DNA of 64,000 nt, taken from NCBI RefSeq assembly GCF_020740795.1, contig NC_067286.1, positions 16,558,350-16,622,349 on the forward strand, written 5' to 3'. Position numbers and translations under genes: made by a program. The stretch is from Apus apus. Its lineage: Eukaryota; Chordata; Aves; Apodiformes; Apodidae. The notes beneath the pieces were generated by a model, which saw only the letters and a program-made list of their open reading frames with translations, was not told the DNA's origin and ran no database searches. Shown here piece after piece: positions 1-14,098 of the stretch (its first letter is position 1; every line of letters begins with the position of its first letter).

Positions 1-3000
1 TCTGTATTTGCTATAAGGGTCAGCCTGAGGTACATATGACTCTGACCCACTTTTCAAGAAAAAGAGTACGGGCAAGGGTGCCTGAAACATTCTTGTGGAC
101 ACTGGAATAGAGCAATTTTTGCTTTGTGCTTAGGGATTTCCCCTAAGTTCTCCCCAGCTGCAGTAACAAGAGAAGTCAGGATGTTACTGTGAACACATGG
201 GAAGCATTAAAGCATGACACTAGGCGGCACTTCGCCCCATCCACATGTATTACAGAGCACAAGGCTGCCTGCTCCTCTGTCCATGCCTGTAGGATGTCCA
301 TGGCAGGGCTTTCCTCTGCTTATGCAGGCCTGTCAGTGAGCTTTTTTGCTCCACTGTGCATGCCTAGTGATGTGGATGCCCTCTCAGGAACACCACCACA
401 GGTCTGAACTGGAAACATGTCACCAGGCAAGCCATCATATATATGTATGGTAGTGGATTTACAGCACGTGCACACTGGGCAGTGGTCCAGGTCCTTGACT
501 GAGACCATCCAACCCAGAAGGGATGGCTCTTGTCAGTCTTTCCCATTAGAAAGAGCAGAAGGGTAAGAATTTGTCTTATGGTCCTGGGACAGTGGGACCT
601 TCTTTCTTCCTTTGTGTTCACCTCCACCTGCTCTTCCCCCAAGAAGCACAGAGCCTTGCAATCAGAATAAAAAACAACACAAAACCCCCAAACAACCCCA
701 CAGCTACTTCAGCATTGAGCTGCCTGCTGCCAGCTTCCCCTCCCAGCCTGAGAAACAGGAGCCACAGCACAATGACCCACAGCACATATCACTGCCCAAG
801 CCCCTCTCCTCCACACCTCCGACCGCTCATCCCACCTGCCCTTCCTACCTACCACGAGGAACTGGTGGCAGTGAGGCACCTCACCACCAACATACCGTGC
901 ACACAACATAATAAAGCAACAGAGTCCAGTGTTAAGCAAGACTGTTATGCTCAGGCAGCATTTCAAAAGGCACAGTACATGCTGTATACTCAGTGCTGTC
1001 AGACTCCAAGATTGAATTCTCCAGTGTTTTAGGAAAAAGGTAGGGTGGGAAGAAAGTGTGAGAGAGGGGAACAGACCAAGCTTTGTGGAATTCTTTTTAA
1101 GAGTGTATGCATGACTGTATAAAAGGACATTTTTTTCCCTGACCTCAAAAAGACAATATTATTTCACACAGACCTATTTCCAGGAGTGGCCAAGCTATTT
1201 CTACATGAACCGGTGCCTGGTTGAGGCAAAGGCTGTGAAGGGGAAACCCTCTCTCCAAGTACGACATGGAAATTCCTTGACCTTAGCTGTGAAGTCAATC
1301 CACACACATGCAATGGGCCAATGAAAAAGAAATTAAAATACCAGAGTGGCCAACACAGATGAGGGCAGGTGTGTAAGGGAGAAGACACAGCCTGCTTTTT
1401 CCAGGCAAAGGGCCTGACAAAAAAAAGGAGACATGCCAGGCAGGGAAGAGGAGGAAAGCAGAGCAAAAGCAAAGGTATTGAGACATTGGTCAGAAAAGCA
1501 AAGACTTAAAAGGCCAGGCAAACACGTTGTGATTCATATCCTACAGCCTGAAGGTAGAAAGGCAGGGTGAACAGGCATGGAAGGCAGAAATAAATATTTG
1601 TTTTAGGCTATGCTATCATTTGGTGTGCTTCATAGAAAACATTGAGTGTTCACTATAAGCCTAGACAGAGGTAAATAGGTTCATCATCAATCTAGACCTG
1701 GTAACACCAAGCAGTGACTACACCACAGACCTGTACCCTCCTCTAAAGCTGTGTTTGCTTCCTCAGGAAGCCACCAGAGAAAACAGCTCCACAGTGAAAC
1801 TACTTTTCCTGATGGGCATTGAGGAGATGCCAACCTACTGTCTCCAGTAAGAGTCCCACAGACAAGCCACCACTGGATAAAAAGCTGCACAGCAACAATT
1901 GACTGGTGTTAACTTTCCCACTCAAGGGAGACAGAGCCCTTCAGTTTCTTTCTTGGAGGACTGCGTATCTAGAATTCATGCATCCGAGCCCTAAAAAACA
2001 CTTGTGATCCAGGCTGAACCTTCAGGTTAGGCAAAGTGTGTAATTTTTTCTCCCCGTGGCAGAAAACTGGCACATACCACAGTCCCCCCCATGACTGTGT
2101 AACAGGACTAGATATGCTGCACAGCCAGGTCACTCTGTGTGTAGGTGAACTTGCAACACCTCTGTAAATGCACCAGGTGCATAGTTTGCTCTCTCCCTGG
2201 GACAGATGTCAGTCAGGAGGGATCTCTCACTGCCAGAATCATTTGTCTTTTTCTTGGCCCACTCCCAAGTTAACTGCAAGGAAGAGGACTGGCTGTAAGG
2301 TCTGGGCTACAGACCTTCCAAAACTCCAAGCAATCTGCATGAAGCAGAACAGCAAATGCAAGAAGCTCTAGTGGCATACATAGGTCAATTTAGGTATACA
2401 CACAAAGACAGGGATACCAACTTTTGTCAGGGATGTGAGCCTCTTCTAAGATCAGCTATGGCTGCAAGCCACAGCTACAAGCTTTATTACAACTGTGCTC
2501 CTATTTAGGAGAAGTAAGTAAAAGCAGTTGTACTTCCATCCTTTTTAAAGTCCCAAGAAACTCCACTTAACAAAAAACATTCACCCCTTAGAGAAAAAGT
2601 GACATGCACTGCAGGGAACAAAGTTTGCTGGGGCTTATGTACTCTGCAATAAGAATAAAAGCAATCAGATCCAATGAAACTAGGCCTGTGCTCTGGGACA
2701 TAAAATTGGGTCAAAACCCAGCCCATCTTCAATGAGTTATCACAAACCCCATCAGACCGCTCTGCTGCTCATTAGCTGTAGTTTCAGCACCTTCTGGGTT
2801 TCTCAAGTGAAACACAAGCCCTTGAAAAACAAGAGTGACAACCAAGGAATTTGGTTCTTACTCTTTTAAATGCCACAGCTATTTGAGATATATGGCCTTT
2901 CCCATTAGGCATCTAAATGCATCATGGATACCAATCCAGTCTCTCCTCTTCTCCCCTGATCACCTGCCTCTCTTCTGCTAAAGTCAAACTTTCCAAGGTC

Positions 3001-5756
3001 CCCCAGAGCTCCTAGCCTAGGACAGCAACGTATTTATTAGGGTAAAATGAACAGAGCGTGTGTGAATTAGAAAATGAGTCCAGTCTGTTCAACTAGGGTT
3101 GGGCAAGCTTGTTTTGCCTAATTTAGAGGCCATTCAAACATTGTGGGTTTAAACATTACTGCACTAGTGTTTCACTTAGGAAAAACTGTGAAGAGAAAAA
3201 AAAAAGGGTGAAGAGAAGGGGAAGAAAATCCAATGGAAACATAAATAGCATATAACGTATATAGGGTACCCACTTGTGCCAACACAGACCTTCTAAGCCC
3301 TAACAGACTTCCCTTCAGCTAGAAGTTCCCTTTAAAACTTAAAAAAAAAATAATAATCCCAAATCACCATACAGAGGTGGAAGAGGTCAAAAGAGATGGA
3401 TATATATGCCAAGGACAGCTGGTCCTAAATCCTGACCTGCTTTCATTTACACTTTGAAATCAAGGTCCTGTAGATGAAGAACAGAAAGTTAATTTGCAAA
3501 GCTCCAAGCACCTCAAACCGTCTTGGGTGAATCGCAGCAGCCCTCTGTGTCAACAGAACATGCTGGAAACTCTCCATGGATCCTGAGGTTGGTTCATTAC
3601 ACCTCAGCTGCACTGGGTTGAGTGGAGGACTCCCCACAGCCCAGCTATCTGGAGATAATGAGAATAGGTCATTTTATAGAGCTCTTTTTCTTCTGTTGTG
3701 TCTTGGTTGCAATAATTTGTGTTAGGTGACAACTAACACATCAGGAGCCCCTTCCTCAGGGTAAATAATTCATTTTGGTGACATCATATCAGTGGCTTCT
3801 GATTAAAGAGTAAGGCATTCAGGTTCAAAAGCTAATGCTATCTGAAGGGGCTGCTGGTCTCTTCCCAAACTGCACCTTGAAGGCAGCAGTTAGGAAAGAT
3901 GTGAGGCATCCTTAAGGCAAGGAGTAAAAACAGAGGACACAAGGTGAAATAAAGAAAAGTGGGTGCCAACAAAGAAACTTAAGGCACTGCAAAGACAAGG
4001 TTCTCCTCACCAACCTGAGCCCAGTAAACCACGTCCTCTTTCACACATCTCCATTTCAAAAGCCAAAAAATCCAAAAGAAATGAGGTTGAAGCCCAACTG
4101 AGAAGAGTTGCCTACCTCCAGAGGCATCTTCTTTCTCCTCATCCTGAAGGTTGCTTTAGGTAAAAAAGACAAGGAACAAAGAGATTGGGTGAGGGTTGGC
4201 TGGCTGTAGACACTGCTTACACACCAGTGGGCAAGATCCAAGGGCAGAGAGCATGGCCTGACTGAGAAGCATTCCCATCACCAGCAATCTGCTGCCCTTA
4301 CCACAAGATCTGTCAGCCCAGGACAAACCTCCCTCAGGTGATCTAACTCCACATAAAACACCACTCCTTCTGCATCCCCCTTCTTCCCAAAGCTCTTTAA
4401 AGCCCCACCACATGGGTGGGTTCATTCCCTGCTCCCATTTAAACCAGGACTACACCTTTCCTAACTAGCAAGTCCCATAAGCTCCACCACTTGGAAGAGA
4501 CGGATTGTTTTCATCCAGAAACTACCAATGAGATACAACCACCATGTTACATCTTACACCATCCTTTCACCCTGGTTCCAAGCCCTTTGTGCCCAGGGGA
4601 TGCCTTCAAGGCTGAGGTGTGGTCACACAGACGTCAATGGGGCTGCCCCAGCCCTGCCCTTGTCTGCAGTGCAGAGAAGGTGCCCCAGCCCTGTATGGTG
4701 ATAAGCCCACAGAGAGGAATCCCTTTTCTCCATACCATCTCTGGCTTCCCCCCCACCTAATCTAGGTTTTTTTCCGGCCTCGTGTATACTTTCCAGCTCG
4801 TTTCCTCTTGCGGTTCTCATTTCCCGCTCCTAGGAGGTGAGCTCATGCGTTTCTCAATTACCAGCCAAAGAAAGGGAGAGGGAGAAAGCAATCTTATGGA
4901 AACAGATGAAGTCATGCCTCTGTAATGCCATATTACGGCTCATGCTCACAGAGCCACCATGCAGACATCACTGGCCCCCAAGCCTGGCAGGGCAGCTCTG
5001 CCTCCCAGTCACTGGCTCAAGTTGTTCTCTTTGCACCAAGGGAAGATGCTCAAGTGACATGTAGGGAGAGCAGAGCACGTTTGTCTTGCTGGCTTTTCCC
5101 TCTCGTCCCCCCTCCACCCCAGCTTTCGATCCTCCCGCCCTTTTGTCCACCTCCAGCAATCCCCACGGATCTTTGACTCACTCACAGCACACCACTGAAT
5201 CAATAGCAAGCCCACGGACCACGTGCAAGGCTCCCAGCGCTGCGCGCTCTGCCTACAGCTACGCGGATGCTGGAGAAGTGACACAAGGGAAATCTAAAGG
5301 CAATTAAAAGCATAATACGAGTGGTTGTTTAGAAAAGGTGGTGGGGAGGAGAGAATAAAATTAAAATAAATAAAGGAATGTTTTAATGAGTGCAGCAGTG
5401 AAAGCAGGATTAGAGGTGTCTGAATGGCATCTCTGTATTTCCCGTATGGAAGGGAGGGCTGCCCAGTGCAACCAGAGCCAACAAAAAAATTAGCTGGGCC
5501 TCAGGCTCAGAGAAACATTTGACTAGAAAGGAAAGAAGGTAATTGCTGCAAATGGAGACTAATTCAGGAAGCAGCCAGCCCTACACGGGGCTGGTTCTCA
5601 TACCATTAGAGAGCTATGGGTGCTTCATGAACACTTGGTTGAGGGACGGAAAAAAAAGCACAGGGAAACCTTAGGATAAAAACAAAGCAAGACAGAAAGA
5701 CAACAAATCTTTCCTTCCCATAGTTCCCATGTGCTTAGTGTTTTTCTTGTTAAAAA
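1..5756. other. Gene-free stretch, left edge
   Basis: I see no exon with a recognisable protein, no RNA gene and no clear transposon here. The open frames are short and unsupported. The stretch is A/T-rich with short A runs (about 3190-3210 and 3340-3352). The part from about 4775 to 5580 differs in base composition and is listed separately. Confidence 0.6.
4775..5580. promoter_or_regulatory. Possible regulatory element: CpG-retaining block with AP-1, E-box and TAAT-core motifs
   Basis: About 20 CpG dinucleotides lie between 4775 and 5330, clearly more than in the flanks. The block has a perfect AP-1 motif TGACTCA (5174-5180), a CACGTG E-box (5220-5225) and several TAATT/AATTA cores between about 5300 and 5570. 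No splice-framed coding potential is evident. The base composition and motifs are seen directly. Enhancer function is inference. It lies about 30 kb beyond the 3' end of MRPL23, the side on which mammals keep muscle and endoderm enhancers of the IGF2/H19 domain. Confidence 0.3.
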
Positions 5757-5839
5757 GGTCCCTGCACACTGCAGGGGGGATGGACTAGATGACCTTTAAA
5801 GGTCCTTTCCAACCCTATATATTCTACGATTCTGTGATT
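5757..5839 (+). mobile_element. CR1 LINE, 3' terminal fragment
   Basis: The segment reads through the CR1 3' end: a purine-rich 'ggatggactagatgacctt' stretch, the 'tccttyccaaccc' block, then degenerate ATTCTRTG octamers at the terminus. Only the last ~80 bp of the element remain, the usual 5' truncation of CR1. Confidence 0.85.
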
Positions 5840-6034
5840 CTTTTCTTCCTTTGTTCCTTGCTCCCCAAAGACACTTAGGACCTGCTGAGGGTCCTACTCA
5901 GCTTTGCCTTCATCAGTCTGATGACCAAGGAGAGAGCAAACTTAGTGGCCCCCAAAGCACAGACGATACCTCCCCTTTCCCCTGCCCCAGGAGGAGAGCA
6001 GGCTGGAAGGTGAGGCACAGGGCACGGAGGATGT

Positions 6035-6205
6035 GTTTACTCTCATAACACCCCTGTGAGGTGGGGAAGTCATAGTCTCATCTGACAGATGAGGAACAGA
6101 GGCAAAGCAAGATTAAAGGATTAGCCCAAGGTCACACAGGAAAAGTTTGTAGCAGAAGTGGAAATTAAGCCCAGGTCTCTTAGTCCAAAATCAGTGCCTT
6201 AAGTG
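6035..6205 (+). mobile_element. MIR-like ancient SINE relic
   Basis: The segment follows the MIR core in order: 'cacccctgtgaggtggg', then 'ctgacagatgaggaacagag', then 'gcccaaggtcacacagg', then 'aagcccaggtctctta'. In mammals these are the CORE and tail segments of the MIR SINE. MIR-type elements are known from amniotes generally but are rare and decayed in birds, so this degree of match is notable. Identification is by memory of the consensus; no alignment was run. Confidence 0.7.
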
Positions 6206-8577
6206 CAACAACAGACTTTCCTAGAGTTGGTCAACCTTTTATATTTGATAGTTTGTTTTATTTTCAAACAGAGTATCAGCTTATTTTCTAAACACACATT
6301 TTCATAGAAAAGAGAGATGGTGGAGTTCATTTCCTGGGGGGAGGAGCTGCTTAGATCTTATTTATTTCTTTTTAACTTAATTTCTGTATGGTATTAGCAT
6401 TTCTAATGGGAAAAAAAAATGCTGAAGAAATTTCAAAGCACAGGAATAGGTTTATTTTCATTTATAATTAATCATAGGAAATATTTTCCATTCTCCAAGC
6501 AGTTCTGCCTGCTTCTCTTTGCCTTGCAAGGTTTCTAATACCTTTTTGCTATTATTTTTTTATAGACTTCACCAGCTTAGAAAGCCCACAGAGACCTTTG
6601 TTGGACAGTGCTACGATTACTAAAACCTCACTGATCAGAAAGGTACTTTACAAATGAATACAGGCAACAGGTCCATGACCTGACACATGTAAGTTGCAGG
6701 CAAAGCCTGAGTTAGACCTAAGTTGCTGCAGATCCTGCTCATATGGTCCCTGCCCAGTCAATGCATCCCTCTGCCACTGGCTCTGAAACTCCCTATTTTC
6801 TTCCCTTTATTGTGCCACCAAGACGAGTCTTTCCCAAAACACATCTCAACCTTGGCTCCGAAAGCCCCTTGGCAAAGGAAGGCAGTCCCACTCCCCTTCA
6901 CACACAGCCAGATGAGGTCCACAGAGAAGCAACTACTTGTCCATTATCAACCAGGAGATCAACAGCAGAGACAGAGAAAGAAGATGGGTTTCATTAATAC
7001 AGAGCATCCCTCCATTTAGACATGAGAAATCCATCCCTCACAGAGACCCCTAGGAACTTACCAATGTACTATCCAAAATGGGAGGATTTTTTACCCAAAG
7101 ACACTAAGCAGCAAGAAAGCCATATCAAGTGAACGAAATCTCAGGCTGGCATATTTAAAGGTGACTTAAGGATCCCGACACTCAATTCCCATGAAAATAT
7201 ATAGGAATCAGTAGGCAGAAAAGGGCTGATTCATATTCATGCTGACCAAATGGTTAAAATTAGCTACAATCAGTAAAGCATTTTGAAGAAAATGTGGAAC
7301 ACTTATATAAAAACTGAGGGTTGCACAGAAACAAAGATCTCTTTTCTTGTAATTGTGTTTAATGATCTTTGAAGAACAAGAAGACAATCCACAAGAATGA
7401 CTACCACCATCACATTTGTTCCTGTGACAATGGGGGCATTAGACTGAAACAAAGACTAACATGCTATCCTTACAAGGCAGTTTTCACTCCCAGTGTGCTT
7501 CCCCTTTACTTAAAGACTTATTTGCACCGGCAGGCAAACTTCACGTATTAATGAAGTATTTCACCAGCAAAAAAGAAAAGCATGTTATAAACTTACAACC
7601 AGTATCAGCACAGCTTATTCCATGTCCTGAAGACACCGAAATACTCACCTACCACACACAAGTGTTTCAGTCCCATCTGCAGCTCCCAGCACAACTGGGC
7701 TGTGTTTGGCCCACAGGACATACCCACCACTCTCCTCTGGGCTGAGGAAGGCTAACCTAAGGGCAGAGTTTCAGCACCACTGCAGGTGCTGAAGGCAGGT
7801 CTCAGATCTTTTAACTGACCTTCATGCACTGAAGACTGTGCTATGAGCTCCAACAAAAACAGCTTTTGTGACTTATGTCCAAGGGAGAGCAGTTTGTCCC
7901 CTCTGGGACACACTCCTTGAAGCTGGCTGACTTCTGCAACAGCCCAGAGCACCCTGAATTGCCAAGTGAAGAGCTTGGTTACACATTTTCACTCACCTGA
8001 GCCTGTGCAGCTTAATTAACAGTGGGTGAGAAACTAAATTTACTAGAACCCATGTGCTCACAGGCAGGTGGCATAAGGGCAGGGTCCTTCCATTGGTTGT
8101 TGTCTGTTCCCCGTCTGTTCAATGTTTGTTTGCTTCCTGAGGATATGTCAACAAGGAAAAGATGCAGTGAGACCTGAACACACTCACAGGATTGCCTGGG
8201 AGAGATCTGAGAGCAGCTGGTCTGGGGACACAGACAGGTGCTATTTTGCAGGCCAGGTCTTGATCTAAGACAGAATTACCTGGAGAAAAACTTCGCAATC
8301 CTGGAGCTAGCACTATAAAAGCTGACTGTGGTTTTCACTTCTTTGTCACAAGTTCTGGGTAAGATGAAGTAAATTCCTGGAAATTGAAGGGTTTGGACAC
8401 TAGAGTTGCAGACTTGGAAAAATACTACTTCTGGCAATGATGATTTATTTATAGTTGCAATTAAGGATAAAAAGGCTCTTCAGAGATGCAATATGAAGTG
8501 CAAACAAGGCCAGGCCTAGGAGCCTAAGACTATGGGGATTCCCAAGGCAAAATTAATCAGGGGATTGAGTTGTTTTC
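6206..8577. other. Gene-free stretch
   Basis: I see no recognisable exon, RNA gene or named repeat. The open frames (for example at 6723-7019 on plus) have no splice context or family motif. Confidence 0.55.
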
Positions 8578-8846
<269 letters not shown>

Positions 8847-11055
8847 TTTCTAAATAGTTTTATCTTTGCTTGGCTTTCTGGCCCAGAGCTTTGCAACAAC
8901 TACACTTCTGGCCCGTTCTCATGGGCTTTGGAGCCAGGTGAAAAACTGGAACTGAGATTGGGGCTGTGTCTTAAATTCACAAGAATGGCTTGTTAGACCC
9001 CAGCCAGAAAAGCTGCTCTTACCTTAGCACTGGAGCTGTTCTCTGCTTGGCCACAGTACAGGTATTGATGGCTTTGGACATGGCAGTGGAGGGAAAGAGC
9101 AGAGCCAGAAATTACCAACTATACAGAAGAGTAAGCAAGTGCAAGAAGGCAACAAGGAAGCCAAAAATCCTTGCATCTACAAAAAGAAACAGGCAGTGCA
9201 CAGTAGGATTTTCTCAGTACAGGACTTTCGAGTTACAGCCTACCAGGCTACATACTATTCCAGCTCCTGAAAGAGTGGGTGTGGTGCAAACCCCCACATA
9301 ACCTTTTGAGATGGAGCTCTGTAGATGTCCCTTCATTTCTCTTAGATCCAGTTTTTGACCCTGTAAATATTGCCTGTTGAATAGAAGATCTGGTTCCAGC
9401 TACCATGACGGGGATAACAAAGGAGGTGGGGAACTGCAGAAGAATTCAGACACAAAGACAAGTCAAAGGAGGTGCTCTTTGCTGCCCCAATGGTTAACAA
9501 CCCCTTCTGATCAAGGGGTCCAAAATAGACCTCCAGGCTGGACAGGACCTCCAATCACTGCAGTAATCAGAAAAGTGGTCAAGCAGATCAAAACTAGGGA
9601 CAATCTTTCCCCTGGGAAAAGTTTCAGAAAAAGCAGGACAGTTTTACATCAAGAGACAGCAAGGTCACCTCTGTTTATCCACCCCCATTCTGCACTCTCA
9701 TGCCTCAACATCCCTCTCTGGCCTGGAGTAAGAGCCCAACAGCCTCACAGGTCACTACTATGTGTAAGTGCCTTCAGCTAAAAGCCTACTACAGGTTCTT
9801 CCTGCAGTCTGAATTTTCGTTGTTTACTTATAGCATTCCAGACAAGAAGAGGAGGCTGCTATTGGCTGTTTACATATGCTTTCCTCCAAGAGAGGTTTCT
9901 TTGTCTGTTATTGTTGCCTGAATTCCACACTGTGACAAGGAGCTGCACTGTCTCTGTGTGACTTTTCATGCAACTTTCTCCCCATGCTGCATCCATGAGA
10001 CAGTGAAACATGCGTGGACTTCTATCGCTAAGCAGATACAAGAAGCACAGCTAAAACCAGTGGCAGAGGTGCACTACCTCAAATTAAAATGGGGAAGGAG
10101 CAGGACTTGATGAACTTTAATTCACAGGATTTAGAGAACTGGCTGAAACAATTAGCAATTACCAATGCCTTTCTTTTTGAGCATGGCTGAGGTGCACAAC
10201 AGAGAGAACAAAGCAAACTTCATGCCCTAAATTAAGTAAGATCATGGACTGCAGAAGAAAAAGTCAGGTTAGCTATGATTCCCAGAAAAAAGTCTGAAAC
10301 ATAAAGAAATAATGAATAAGTACCACAAACTATTTGTAAGCACAGAAGATAATAAGGCAAAGTTTTAGGCAAACATGGATTTAATCAGAAACAAATTGCA
10401 TCCAACTAAGCTAATTTCCCTCTGTGACAGGCTGAGTGGATAGCAGAGAGGCCATTGATGTTACATGCCTTCACTTGTAAAGCTTCAGATATCAAATAAA
10501 TGGTCTCAAAACTTTCACACAGCATGGGAATATCATACTTGGATACAAACTATCAATGGGTCACTGTCAAAATGGAGGGATAAACCCAGTGGAGTTTTGT
10601 TGCGTTTGTTATGAGTCCAGCTTGCTTCATAGTTTTCTCTAAGAACCTGGGCCATGAGATAGATCGCATGCTTGTAAAATATGCAGCTGCTATGTAGCTG
10701 GGAAGGACTGCCTGAACTCTGATCTTGGCAGTGTGGGGAAAACGTCTGGGAAAAAAAACTGGATCCTGTTCAATAGGGCTAAGGATGGAGAAAAACTGTC
10801 CACAGTTCCTCAGAAAATTATAGAGGGACCAGAGGTAGACTGCAAGCTGAACATGAGTCAGCTACATCACACTGCTACAAACAAAGCATAAACGTTGCCC
10901 TGGGTTATACAAAAATGAGTCCACCCTGTAAAACCATGTGGAGTAACCCTTCTACTCTGGTCAGCATGGCAAGGCTAGCCAGAGCATCCCTTCTAGTCTC
11001 AGATTAGTAAACTTCAGAAAAGTTGTGCACCAATTGGAAACAGTCTGGAGAAAAT
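8847..11055. other. Gene-free stretch
   Basis: I see no recognisable gene or clear repeat. The plus-strand frames at 8990-9301 and 9377-9781 have no recognisable domain and no consistent splice borders. Confidence 0.55.
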
Positions 11056-11449
11056 CTGGAACCTCCAGCATAAGAAGGACATGGAGCTCTTGGAGCATGT
11101 CCAGAGGAGGGCCACAAGATGATCAGAGGGCACCTCTCCTACAAAGACAGGCTGAGGGAGTTGGGGTTGTTCAGCCTGGTGAAGAGAAGACTTCAGGAAG
11201 ACCTCATAGTGGCCTTCCAGTACCTGACAGGGCCTACAGGAAGGTTGGAGAGGGACTTTTTACAAAGGCAGGTAGCAAGAGGACAAGGCATAATGGCTTC
11301 AAACTGGAAGAGGGGAGACTTAGATTAAACATCAGGAGGAAATTCTTCACTATGAGGGTGGTGAGACACTGGAACAGGTTGCCCAGGATGCCTCTCCCTG
11401 GAAGTGTTCAAGGCCAGGTTGGATGGGGCTTTGAGCTATGATTCTATGA
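11056..11449 (+). mobile_element. CR1 LINE, 3' fragment
   Basis: The segment follows CR1 from 'tctggaacctccagcataagaag' through 'gtccagaggagggccacaa', the 'cactatgagggtggtgagac' and 'tggaacaggttgcccag' blocks, to the terminal 'atgattctatga'. The usual segment between 'ggctttgagc' and the octamer tail is missing, so it has a small internal deletion. Its open frame is decayed CR1 3' sequence and not a gene. Confidence 0.9.
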
Positions 11450-13551
11450 AAACAACAGGGACAACCAAAGGTTTAAAAAAACCTCACCTACAAGGAGAAC
11501 TTGGAACTAGGTTTGACCATCATAAAAGAGAAACTTAAAAGGAGACATGCCACAACAAGAGTCAGAACCTTGAAAGTCTCACCTGCCTTTCTAAGCACAG
11601 GCACTGGACAACCTTCACCTCAGGAAGATGCAAAAGGCAATCAATATGCACTTTAGGAAAGTATGCCATGTGATTGAGGGTGGTCTAGTGGAGACCACAG
11701 TGTAAGCAAGAACTTTTGGCCACTGCTTGCAAAAAGCAGAAGCTACTGATGCCCTTTGCCTCTGACAACCCACCCAAAATACGTCACAATGGAAGGCAGA
11801 CTCTGCATCCTGCAAGAGCAGCCACGCTGGAGTGCGTGTGAAACCTTGATTGGAAGCAGGTTGCTCCTCATCTTTCAGCTCTACTTCTGGCAATGTGTGA
11901 GAACTTCCTCATTCCTAGATGGTCTCCTTATCCCAGATGAGGGAGCTGGTGCCTAGGGAAGACCTTTAGTATTAATTACAAAAATGTTTCCACCCCCTCA
12001 TTGGTCTCTCTTCACTTCACATAAGCATGCAGACAATCTTATTTTACAGCAGGACCCACCAGCTACCCCTTGACTGGCTCTGGCACTGCTATTCAAATGC
12101 CTGACTCAATTCCTATCACCATCAAAAGACTTGCATTAATGGAAAGCACTCCACTGATTTCAGTGGGACCTGAACAGGACCCCAAAGAAAGAAAGAACAC
12201 TGAAATGTGAAAAACCCAGGTCTTCTGCAAGTGATTACTGGATTTGGGAGTAGGGAGAAAATCCTGAATACAAGTGGAAGAGCATTCCACTGGACTAGAA
12301 TAATGCAGAAGGCACAGCAACACTGAAGCTGCATTGCTCTGTGGGTTTGGGAGTGATCTTCCCTCTTCAGAGGCCCCAAAGAGTGAAGGCAACACGGATG
12401 CTTTCCTGGGGAAAGGATGAAATGCTGGTCCCCGGCAGTGCTGCGGGTTCCCGTCCCCAGTTGCAGCGGAAGGAGCACGCCATGCTCCCAGCTGGAGGGA
12501 GAGAAGTGTCTCCAAACACGGAGGGAGGGCCGTCTCTGGTGCTTACAAAGCCTAGAGGAGGGTCCAGACGATGAGAACAAAAACCAACAGCTAAAACCCC
12601 GTGGAATATGAAAGGGAGAAATAAGTAAAAGCAGATGGAGTTGTGCCACAGAGGGCTCTTCCCTTGCATTCCTGGCATACCAAGAATGGTCACCTCCCCT
12701 GCCCAGATTCTGTCCTCACTGAACTGGACAACTCTGCTTTAGCACTGTCTGGTAGCCCTCATCCACAGGGAATGCTAAACCTCATAGGCCCAACACACAT
12801 ATTGCAGACAAATTTTTAACCATCTGCCTTGCTCCAAAGGAGAGCCAGCTGCACTGGGATCCCAGCAAAATAAAAACACAACACAGGTAGAAAACTGAAC
12901 AGATCACAACCCTTCAAAATTTGATATAACACTTTGAATCTTCATTGTTTATCCAGGCAGGTTCAAACCTGGTTATACATATTCTGGTGTAACCATCAAT
13001 TTAAATACCACTTAATGCAGAATTTTACCATGATTCAGTTACCTCAGGGCAAAGACCTATCTGAACAGGATCAGTTTGGCCTTTGTCACTTCCTGATTCA
13101 TCCACAGAGTACTACACAGGGATTTAACTTAGTTCTTTAACAAAACTTTAATTTAACAAGTACAAGTTTGTGTATAGGTCAGTCCTAACCAGTGCTTGGT
13201 CTGCACTGGAAAGCTGTCTGCACGTTGCATAGCCTGGCATATGACATCTCAAGCACACACAGACAGCGTCCATACTCTCAATGAGATACTGGTGTCATTT
13301 CATAATGGTGAGAAATCATAGCTTTAAAAGCAGCAGCCCAAATAGAGTGGTATAACTTTTTTGCACAAACCATCACACTGTGTCCTGAAAGCAGGAGTCA
13401 GCAGTTACTTCTGAACCAAGACAACCATGCAACAGTGACACTGGATTGTTTGTTTTCTGGAAAATGCAACATTTGAGCCAGGCCAATAGAAGTGATGTGG
13501 TACCCAAGGCAATTTTACCATTTGTTATAAACGCCAAATTGTCTTTCCAGC
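11450..13551. other. Gene-free stretch
   Basis: I see no recognisable gene. A locally GC-richer patch (about 12,380-12,560) opens frames of up to 175 codons on minus, but they show no known domain and look like composition effects. Confidence 0.5.
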
Positions 13552-14098
13552 AATTGTCCCCCTGTACTCGGCACAGGTGAGGCTGCACCTTGAGTACTCT
13601 GTTCAATTTCCAGCCCCTCACTACAAGAAAAACATCAAAGTACTGGAGTGGGTCCAGAGAAGGGTAACAAAGCTGGTGAAAGGTCTAGAGAAAAAGTCTC
13701 ACAAGGAGTGGCTGAGAGACAGGAGTTGTTTAGTCTGGAGAAAAGGAGGCTGAGGGGAGACCCTACTGCTCTCTGCAACTATCTGAAAGGAGGTTGTAGT
13801 GAAGTGGGTGTCAGTCTCTTGTCCTTTTTAACAAGCAATAGGACAAGAGGAAATGGTCTCATATTGTGGCATGGGAGGTTTCAATTGGATATTAGAAGAA
13901 ACTTCTTCACTGAAAGGATAATTAAACACTGGAATAGGCTGCCCAGGGAGGTGGTTGAATCACCATCCCTGGAGGTCTTTTAAAGACATAGATGTGGTGC
14001 TTAGGAACATGGTTTAAGCACTGGACTCAGTAGAGTTAGGTTAACGGCTGGACTTTATGATCTTAAAGGTCTTTTCCAACCAGAACAATTCTGCAATA
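13552..14098 (+). mobile_element. CR1 LINE, 3' fragment
   Basis: The segment follows a CR1 subfamily with the 'ggtgaggctgcaccttgagtac' start, 'gtccagagaagggtaaca', 'gaaacttcttcactgaaagg', 'ggaataggctgcccaggg', and a 3' end with 'gttaggttaacggctggact' and 'tcttttccaaccagaac'. The 3' end type differs from the copies at 11056 and 20966, so it is another subfamily. Confidence 0.9.

Noticed and set aside
12122..12649. 175-codon minus frame
   Set aside because: No domain, no consistent splice partners, and a competing frame of similar length in the same place.
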